DNA of 19,627 nt from Desulfobacterales bacterium (GTDB lineage Bacteria; Desulfobacterota; Desulfobacteria; Desulfobacterales; C00003060), in NCBI GenBank assembly GCA_030616425.1, contig JAUWXJ010000016.1, positions 1 to 19,627 on the forward strand, given 5' to 3'. A model generated the notes under the pieces. That model ran no database searches. It was not told the DNA's origin and worked only from the letters and a program-made list of their open reading frames with translations. This document shows, piece after piece, positions 13,814-19,627 of this stretch (positions within the stretch are counted from its first letter, which is position 1; the number at the start of each line of letters is the position of its first letter). Made by a program: the position numbers and the translations under genes.

Positions 13814-15043
13814 TTGCAGAAGATATGGCTTGGCGTAATCGTCGTCTTGATCGGTCTTGGTGTTTACAGTCTGTATGGCTATCTCCGGCTGGAAGCGCCG
13901 CCGATCGAAGAAGAAAGGATTTTAAAGCCGCCACTACCTGCAAATCCTGTTTCTGCCCCTGGGGTAACTCCCAGTGAGATATTGATCGGTTCATCTTTGG
14001 CCCTAGGGGGTCATGCCAGCTTTTTGGGCACCCAATACCTGCACGGTGCAATGTGCTTGATTGAGCAGATAAATGAGGAGGGCGGTATCCATCACCGCAA
14101 GATCAGAGTGATCGCTTATGATGACGGATACGACCCGCCACGATGTGTGGCCAACACAAAGAGATTAATCCTTAAGGACAAGGTATTTTGCTTATTTTGC
14201 TATGTGGGGACACCGACCAGCGTGAAGATCATTGATATAGTGGAAGAGAATAAGATCCCCCTTCTGGGTCTTTTTACCGGGGCCGATAAGCTACGGTTTC
14301 CCTTTCGGCATTATATCTTTAATGTTCGATCATCTTACTATCAGGAGACCGATGCTGTGGTTCGCTACTTTGTGGAAGAAGAAGGGCTGCGCCGGGTGGC
14401 GGTATTCTACCAGTATGACGACTATGGTTTTGACGGGCTAAAGGGAACACAGATTGCCTTGCAAAAATATGGCCTTTCTCCGGTCTCCACAGGGAGTTTT
14501 ATAAGAGGGACGCTAGATATTGAGGAGGCCCTTGATAAGATCCAGGCATCCAAGGCCCAAGCGGTGATCATGATTGGTACCTATAGCCCCTGTGCTAAGT
14601 TTATAAAGGAAGCCAGGGCCAGGAAATATAATCCATTATTTCACAACGTCTCTTTTGTGGGCCCGGATAGACTTGTTCAGGAGCTTGGTGATGCTGGTGA
14701 GGGGGTTTTAATTACCCAGGTTGTACCGCCGCCTACTGAACGGATTCTTTTGCCCGCTACTGAGCAGTATTCGCGGTTGTTAGCTCAATATTATCCGAAA
14801 GACCAACCGAACTTTGTAAGTTTTGAGGGCTTTATGAACGCTAGGGTCTTGATCGAAGCCTTGAGGCGGGCAGGACGAGATCTTTCTCGCGGAGGTTTCA
14901 TTCGGGCATTAGAGTCTATAAAGGAATATTACGTGGGAATCGGGGCTGTTATTAATTTCGGACCGCGGGATCACCAGGGGATAGACGACGTATATCTCAC
15001 AAAAGTCAGGAACGGACAGCTCGAGCTCTTATTGTACAAATAG
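13814..15043 (+). CDS. membrane-tethered type 1 periplasmic binding protein (branched-chain amino acid type)
   Basis: The protein has 409 residues starting with TTG. An N-terminal hydrophobic helix (about 4-25) has no AxA cleavage site or lipobox cysteine, so the protein is probably anchored by it. A proline-rich linker (about 28-52) follows, then a type 1 periplasmic ligand-binding fold (Peripla_BP_6, LivJ-like): IGSSLALGGHASFLG opens the domain, INEEGGI is the usual signature, and RRVAVFYQYDDYG and the C-terminal GIGAVINFG stretch follow the family layout. No transporter permease or ATPase genes are near, and the gene follows a kinase and receiver. A sensory binding protein that reports a ligand to the kinase or to the helical sensor is more likely than a transport role. 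Confidence 0.85.
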   Translation: MQKIWLGVIVVLIGLGVYSLYGYLRLEAPPIEEERILKPPLPANPVSAPGVTPSEILIGSSLALGGHASFLGTQYLHGAMCLIEQINEEGGIHHRKIRVIAYDDGYDPPRCVANTKRLILKDKVFCLFCYVGTPTSVKIIDIVEENKIPLLGLFTGADKLRFPFRHYIFNVRSSYYQETDAVVRYFVEEEGLRRVAVFYQYDDYGFDGLKGTQIALQKYGLSPVSTGSFIRGTLDIEEALDKIQASKAQAVIMIGTYSPCAKFIKEARARKYNPLFHNVSFVGPDRLVQELGDAGEGVLITQVVPPPTERILLPATEQYSRLLAQYYPKDQPNFVSFEGFMNARVLIEALRRAGRDLSRGGFIRALESIKEYYVGIGAVINFGPRDHQGIDDVYLTKVRNGQLELLLYK

Positions 15044-15054
15044 AACCTGGGGTA

Positions 15055-15912
15055 TCAGGCCACCGGCAGGCGAATTTCAAACTGCGTCCCCTTATCAGGT
15101 GTACTCACTACATCCATTGTCCCTCCGTGTTTTTCTATGATTCCGTAACATATGAATAGACCGAGACCGGTGCCAATGCCTTTGTGTTTCGTTGTGTGGA
15201 ACGGCTCAAAGATATGCTCCAGGATCTCAGGGGGCATGCCGCAACCTGTATCTTCAAACAGGATTTGTACGTATGGCTGTTTTCTTGCTGATTTTTCCAC
15301 CTGATAACTTGCGGCAATGTGCAGGGTGCCGCCGGGCTCCATGGCGTCTATGGCATTGAGGGAGAGATTGGTGAAGACCTGCTCAATTTGAGGATTATCC
15401 ACCCGAAGTTTTGGCAGGTCGGGGTGCAGGTTTTTTTTAATCTTTATCTGATTTTCTGCAAACTTATATTGCAGCAAAGAAAGGCTCTGATCCAGAATGG
15501 TGCCGATATCCGTGGGTTCTCTTTTTTCAGGCATCTTTCGGGAAAAATCGAGAATCTGTTGCAACATGGAAGAGGCCTTCATTAGGTTCTTTTCTATTAA
15601 CTCTATGCGGTCCACTGTTTCTTGTGAAAGACTGTTTCGGTGCATGAGTAACATAGATAAGTTACCCACGGCAGGGGTTAGTATGTTGTTAATCTCATGT
15701 GCAATACCGGCTGCTATTTCCCCCAAGAGAGCTATCCTGGCAGATCGCGCCAGCTGATGTTTAGTTAATTCTAACTGCCTCTCTTTTTCCTTCCTTTCTG
15801 CAAAGATCCTGGCTAGATCCTTAGCATAAAGCAGGGCCTGATCCTCGATCGCTTTCAAGTCACTTTCTAGTTTCTTGACCGAGGACTTAGGTGTTTTTTT
15901 CTTTTCCGCCAT
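15055..15912 (-). CDS. soluble histidine kinase (NtrB-like)
   Basis: This cytoplasmic kinase has 285 residues and no membrane segment or PAS domain. A charged coiled-coil N terminus (about 8-55) leads into the dimerisation and phospho-acceptor helix with His72 (AAGIAHEINNIL), the AHEINN type of NtrB/ZraS-like kinases. The ATPase domain shows Asn186 (LSLNAIDAM), DTGCGM (221-226), FEPFHTTK and GTGLGL (247-252). The catalytic set is complete. The gene is convergent with the binding-protein gene, with only 11 bp between stops and no terminator visible. The ribosome site is weak (GAGAG). Without its own sensor it may be driven by a partner protein; the lone receiver on the other strand is a possible target. 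Confidence 0.9.
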   Translation of the reverse strand: MAEKKKTPKSSVKKLESDLKAIEDQALLYAKDLARIFAERKEKERQLELTKHQLARSARIALLGEIAAGIAHEINNILTPAVGNLSMLLMHRNSLSQETVDRIELIEKNLMKASSMLQQILDFSRKMPEKREPTDIGTILDQSLSLLQYKFAENQIKIKKNLHPDLPKLRVDNPQIEQVFTNLSLNAIDAMEPGGTLHIAASYQVEKSARKQPYVQILFEDTGCGMPPEILEHIFEPFHTTKHKGIGTGLGLFICYGIIEKHGGTMDVVSTPDKGTQFEIRLPVA

Positions 15913-15953
15913 TTGCTCTCTAAATTATTAATACTGACGGTTTCGTAAAAAGT

Positions 15954-16035
15954 CCACTTTGTTCACTCCGTACTAGGATTTAATGAGCAAGCCCATGGAT
16001 GGGTCAAAAAGTTCATACAAATGAGTGAAAAGTGG
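15954..16035. repeat. nested inverted repeat, possible MITE-like remnant
   Basis: The outer arms are CCACTT plus TTCACTC (15954-15959, 15962-15968) and GAGTGAAAAGTGG (16023-16035), inverted copies apart from a 2-base insertion in the left arm. A second small palindrome, CCCAT-GG-ATGGG (15992-16003), sits near the middle. The whole is about 82 bp in a 281-bp spacer between two gene starts/ends and has no coding content. It could be a decayed non-autonomous element or a structured RNA. Confidence 0.4.
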
Positions 16036-16193
16036 GTTATGCAAAGGTCTCATCTTGAACTCGGCTCACTTTGCTGGCGATGGCGTGGCATTAGTTTAGG
16101 TCAACAGGATCATCTTGTCAATCTCTGAACTAAATCTGAGGGCAGGAGGACCTACTTTGGAAATTACTTCTTTTGGGTCTTCACACCTCAGTG

Positions 16194-18005
16194 TTATTCC
16201 TTCAAGGTCCGAACCTTCAACGAGAGTTCTTCAAGCTGGGCTGGAGAGGCCTCACAAGGAGACCCCGTGAGGGGGCAGGCCGCCTTTTGCGTCTTTGGAA
16301 AGGCAATCACGTCCCGTATGGAGGTCTGTTTGGCCATCAGCATGACGAGCCTGTCAAACCCGAGGGCAATGCCACCGTGGGGAGGGGCACCAAAATCGAG
16401 ACCCTCGAGAAGAAAGCCAAACTTCTTTTCATAGGTATCCCGATCAATATCCAACGCCTCAAACACCTTCTCCTGGACCGCGCGTTGATGGTTGCGGATG
16501 CTCCCCCCGCCGATCTCAGCCCCGTTGAGCATAAGGTCATAGGCCCTGGATCGAACTGCAAGCGGATCTTGTGTGAGCCGACCTATGTCCTCCTCAAGAG
16601 GAGCTGTGAAGGGATGGTGCACAGCCACGTATCGTTTTTCATCCTCGTCATATTCCACGAGAGGAAACTGGGTCACCCATACAAGGTCGTACTGGTCCTC
16701 GTCGATCAACCCGAGTTTTTCAGCCAAATGGCATCGGAGGTGTCCCAGGGCCTCATTCACTATTTTTGATTGATCGGCTATGAAGAAGACAAGGTCGCCG
16801 GTCTCCATATCGAGCCGTTGGCCAAGTGCTTCCCTTTCCCCATCGTTGAAGAATTTTGCAATGGGTGATTGCCAGCTATCGGGCCGTACTTTGATCCAGG
16901 CCAGGCCTTTGGCTTTGTAGATCGCCACAAATGCTGTGAGGTCATCAATCTCTTTTCTGGATAGATCCATACATCCCTTGGCGTTTAAGGCCTTAACCAG
17001 ACCGCCAGACTTCACCACCTCTGCAAAGGCCCTGAATTCAGAAGTACCAACAATCTCAGACACATCTTTTAGCTCTAGGCCGAATCGAAGGTCAGGTTTA
17101 TCCAACCCGAATCGGCTCGTTGCCTCTTCGTAGGTTAAACGCTTAAACGGTCGTTCGATCTTTATTCCGAGGACCTCTTTGAAAAGGCTAGCCATCAAAC
17201 CTTCGGTGACAGACATCACATCATCTTCTGTTACAAAGGACATCTCAACGTCGATCTGGGTAAATTCCGGTTGTCGATCTGCACGAAGGTCTTCGTCGCG
17301 AAAACACCGAACAATCTGGTAATATTTGTCAAACCCGGCCAGCATTAGAAGTTGTTTGAAGATCTGGGGAGATTGCGGCAGTGCATAGAATTGGCCTGGA
17401 TTGACCCGGCTCGGCACTAGATAGTCCCGGGCGCCCTCTGGTGTGCTCTTGGTCAAGAACGGCGTTTCGATGTCGAGAAATCCGAGGTTGTTTAGATAAG
17501 AACGAACAAATGCTGCTGCCCTGTGCCTGAGCATCAGGTTTTTCTGGAGCGCTGGGCGGCGCATATCAAGGTAACGGTATCGTAGAGAGATGTTTTCGGA
17601 CACCTGCGTATCATCCTCCAGGACAAACGGCAGTGTCTGGGAGATGTTTAGTATTCTCAGTTCTGAGGCCATCACATCAATCTCACCGGTCTTCAAGTTC
17701 GGGTTGACCATCCCTTCAGGTCTGGGTACTACGGTTCCTCGAACTGCAAGCACAAACTCATTTCGGATGGCATGGGCCTTCTTGTGAATCTCTTCGTTGA
17801 ATTCCGGGTTAAAGACCGCCTGAGTAATCCCCTCACGGTCCCGAAGGTCCACGAATATCACACCACCATGGTCACGCCTGCGCTGGACCCACCCCATGAG
17901 TATTACTTCTTTGCTTACGTCTTTGGCCGTCAACTCAGAACAGTTATGGGTCCGTTTCATCTCTCCAAGGGAGTCAAACAAGATTTCTTCTTCTCCGGTC
18001 TTCAT
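16194..18005 (-). CDS. aspS: aspartyl-tRNA synthetase, probably non-discriminating
   Basis: This class II synthetase attaches aspartate to tRNA-Asp. Domains of the 603 residues: an anticodon-binding OB fold (about 20-120), the class II core with motif 2 FRDEDLRADRQPEFTQID, a bacterial GAD insertion, and motif 3 GIALGFDRLVMLM. The anticodon domain carries His in RRRDHGGV and Gly in RPEGMVNP; in the Pseudomonas enzyme these two positions mark the non-discriminating form, which also charges tRNA-Asn for GatCAB. That is inference. The ATG at 18005 overlaps the hisS stop (TAATG), giving a 15-residue N-terminal extension. An in-frame ATG at 17960 gives the usual 588 residues (MKRTHNCSEL) with GGAGAG directly before it, and may be the true start. 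Confidence 0.97.
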   Translation of the reverse strand: MKTGEEEILFDSLGEMKRTHNCSELTAKDVSKEVILMGWVQRRRDHGGVIFVDLRDREGITQAVFNPEFNEEIHKKAHAIRNEFVLAVRGTVVPRPEGMVNPNLKTGEIDVMASELRILNISQTLPFVLEDDTQVSENISLRYRYLDMRRPALQKNLMLRHRAAAFVRSYLNNLGFLDIETPFLTKSTPEGARDYLVPSRVNPGQFYALPQSPQIFKQLLMLAGFDKYYQIVRCFRDEDLRADRQPEFTQIDVEMSFVTEDDVMSVTEGLMASLFKEVLGIKIERPFKRLTYEEATSRFGLDKPDLRFGLELKDVSEIVGTSEFRAFAEVVKSGGLVKALNAKGCMDLSRKEIDDLTAFVAIYKAKGLAWIKVRPDSWQSPIAKFFNDGEREALGQRLDMETGDLVFFIADQSKIVNEALGHLRCHLAEKLGLIDEDQYDLVWVTQFPLVEYDEDEKRYVAVHHPFTAPLEEDIGRLTQDPLAVRSRAYDLMLNGAEIGGGSIRNHQRAVQEKVFEALDIDRDTYEKKFGFLLEGLDFGAPPHGGIALGFDRLVMLMAKQTSIRDVIAFPKTQKAACPLTGSPCEASPAQLEELSLKVRTLKE

Positions 18006-19279
18006 TATCTGCTACCAGCTGTTGAAGGTTTTATTTTTTTCACAACAAGTCCTACGAGGTCGTCGAGAGGAATCCCTTCCTCCTCCTTGGTCGTCATATT
18101 TCTTAGCACCGCAGCCCCTTCATCCAATTCGCGCTCGCCCACGATAAGGGCATAGCCCGCCCCAAGCTTGTTCGCCCGCCGCATCTGACTCTTAAGGCTC
18201 CGGTCTTGGAAATCCATTTCAGTGCGAACCTTATTTTTTCTAAGATCCTGCACCCACTCAAAAGCCCTCTCCTGTGTATTCGGGCCAAGGGCTGCAATAT
18301 AGAGGTGGGGGCGTTTTTGAAAACTTTGAGCCCGGCCTGCCAAAAGCTCCATCAACCGGTCTACACCGATGGCAAAGCCCACGCCGGGTTGATCAGGGCC
18401 GCCCAGTGCCTTTACAAGGCCGTCGTATCGTCCGCCCCCTGCGACTGCGTCTTGGGCGCCCAAGGCGTCGGCCAGGACCTCGAAAGTTGTCCGGGTGTAG
18501 TAATCCAATCCCCGCACCAGGCGGTGATTGATCTGGTAAGGTATCTCAAACCCGTCAAGGGATCTCTTCACGTTCTCAAAGTGCGCCCTGCACGCCTCAC
18601 AAAGGTCGTCCAGGATTGAGGGAGCCTCCATTGTGGCTTCCTTACAGGCTGGGACCTTGCAGTCAAAGATCCGGAGGGGATTTTCATGCCGCCTCCTGAG
18701 GCAGTCCGAACAGAACTGCTCGGAGCGGCCCGCCAGAAAGGATTTCAGGGCATCCTTAAAACGTGGGCGGCACTCAGGGCAGCCGAGGGAGTTGATGTGA
18801 AGCATGATACCAGACAGCTCAAGGCGGTCGATGAATGTCATCAACAAAAGGATCAGTTCGGCGTCTACCCTGGGATCGTGTAGCCCGAAGACCTCAGCGT
18901 TGATTTGGTAAAACTGCCGGTACCGACCCTTCTGGGGACGCTCCCTGCGGAACATCGGGCCAATTGTGTATAATTTGCGTACAGGGTCCTTGGCATACAA
19001 CTGATGCTCAATGTAGGACCTGACGACTGAGGCAGTGGCCTCAGGCCGCAATGTGAGTGAAGCCCCACCCCGGTCAGTAAACGTATACATCTCTTTTTCT
19101 ACAATGTCAGTGCTGGCCCCAATACTGCGGGCAAAGAGCTCGGTTTGTTCAAGGATAGGGATGCGCAGCTCGGAGAAACCAAAGTCTTCAAGTAACTCCC
19201 GCACTATTCCTTCCACATGCTGCCAGAGTGCGGTGTCTGCTGGAAGAATATCCTTAAAGCCCCTGACGAGTTTAAACAT
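18005..19279 (-). CDS. hisS: histidyl-tRNA synthetase
   Basis: This class II synthetase attaches histidine to tRNA-His. The 424 residues show the standard order: the N-terminal RGFKDILP signature, motif 2 (FRRERPQKGRYRQFYQ), histidine-binding segments LVRGLDYYTRTTFEV and GGGRYDGL, motif 3 (GVGFAIGVDRLMELL), and a C-terminal anticodon-binding domain from about residue 325. The length is typical. Four cysteines in CPEC and CSDC (middle of the chain) are a possible metal site seen in some HisRS proteins. The ribosome site is GAGG, 10 bases upstream. The last base of its stop codon is the first base of the aspS ATG, so the two synthetases form one operon with coupled translation. Confidence 0.97.
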   Translation of the reverse strand: MFKLVRGFKDILPADTALWQHVEGIVRELLEDFGFSELRIPILEQTELFARSIGASTDIVEKEMYTFTDRGGASLTLRPEATASVVRSYIEHQLYAKDPVRKLYTIGPMFRRERPQKGRYRQFYQINAEVFGLHDPRVDAELILLLMTFIDRLELSGIMLHINSLGCPECRPRFKDALKSFLAGRSEQFCSDCLRRRHENPLRIFDCKVPACKEATMEAPSILDDLCEACRAHFENVKRSLDGFEIPYQINHRLVRGLDYYTRTTFEVLADALGAQDAVAGGGRYDGLVKALGGPDQPGVGFAIGVDRLMELLAGRAQSFQKRPHLYIAALGPNTQERAFEWVQDLRKNKVRTEMDFQDRSLKSQMRRANKLGAGYALIVGERELDEGAAVLRNMTTKEEEGIPLDDLVGLVVKKIKPSTAGSR

Positions 19280-19627
19280 TTCAACAATGCCTCTTATACG
19301 ACCGTGACCTTTATTTAAGCTTAGAATCCTTAACGCAGAGAAAACCGAGAAGTCAACACAAATAATATTGCCTTCAACAAGTTGACCCGTTTGATTCCTT
19401 TATGCTATGAGTACTAAAGGGAGCATATAATAGTTTACATTCAAACAGTCTGTTACCAAAACGGCCTGGCATCTGATAGCCCCCCAAGGGGGATCTCTTT
19501 TTGAGGTCAGCTCACTGAATATTGCCTGACAAGTCCCACAACGGCACCATATTCGGCATAAGGTCTTGACCCATTTACAAATGGCTACTGAGCTTGTATC
19601 CCACATTGACGTGTGCCTGGTTCATGG
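19280..19627. other. leader and upstream region of hisS
   Basis: These 348 bp hold no supported gene. TTGACT on the minus strand (19356-19351) could be a -35 box for hisS, but no good -10 box follows. A C6-AA-G5 inverted repeat (19480-19492) followed by TCTCTTTTT on the plus strand resembles a terminator with too short a loop. A minus-strand frame entering from the window edge ends at 19575 (beginning MNQAHVNVGYKL after the edge); it might be the tail of a gene outside the window, but 16 codons are too few to judge. A 68-codon minus frame at 19400-19606 has odd composition and no ribosome site. Confidence 0.4.

Noticed and set aside
16173..16769. A 198-codon plus-strand frame
   Set aside because: It is antisense to the conserved C-terminal part of aspS and matches no family that I recognise.
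19400..19606. A 68-codon minus-strand frame upstream of hisS
   Set aside because: There is no ribosome site and the composition is rich in Cys and Trp without any pattern. It spans the C/G inverted repeat and the likely hisS leader.
1..19627. CRISPR arrays, tRNA or rRNA genes, and intact insertion sequences
   Set aside because: I found no regularly spaced repeats, no tRNA-like cloverleaf with conserved T-arm bases, no rRNA segments and no transposase-like protein in the window.

Overview
The window looks like a chromosomal segment of an anaerobic, probably sulfate-reducing or syntrophic, member of the Desulfobacterota (former Deltaproteobacteria). The main grounds are a selenocysteine-containing, Tat-exported formate dehydrogenase of the two-subunit Desulfovibrio gigas type, a multihaem c-type cytochrome, several two-component sensors and moderate G+C. 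The lineage is inferred from protein style, not from a marker gene.

Layout. 1-157 (+): last 51 codons of an RND efflux permease. 158-579: no gene. 580-2592 (-): two tandem paralogous CsgG-like lipoproteins. 2593-3022: spacer with a weak promoter, a nested palindrome and a 20-codon ORF with a strong ribosome site. 3023-3391 (-): queD. 3548-5672 (-): fdhE, moaA and a small zinc-ribbon protein, tightly packed. 5706-5740: strong intrinsic terminator. 5775-9554 (-): fdhB and fdhA; fdhA is read through an in-frame UGA (Sec194) followed by a SECIS-like hairpin. 9555-10100: divergent control region with a near-consensus promoter on each strand and an 18-bp palindrome just inside the fdhA transcript. 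10101-15043 (+): a compact five-gene run of tetrahaem cytochrome c, two-TM helical sensor protein, membrane histidine kinase, lone receiver and membrane-tethered type 1 periplasmic binding protein. 15055-15912 (-): soluble NtrB-like histidine kinase, convergent with that run. 15913-16193: spacer with a nested inverted repeat. 16194-19279 (-): aspS and hisS. 19280-19627: hisS leader.

How the parts fit. FdhAB should oxidise formate in the periplasm and pass electrons to a cytochrome. fdhE (maturation) and moaA (first step of molybdopterin synthesis) lie just downstream and serve the same enzyme, but a 14-bp terminator separates them from fdhAB. The divergent + strand cluster holds the kinds of parts found in the Tor respiratory-signalling system (c-type cytochrome, helical sensor, kinase, receiver, type 1 binding protein), but as five separate genes, with a helical sensor that has no kinase and a receiver that has no output domain. 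It is the best candidate here for an undescribed system, perhaps one that senses a ligand or electron acceptor next to formate oxidation. aspS and hisS are housekeeping; the AspRS carries the residues of the non-discriminating type.
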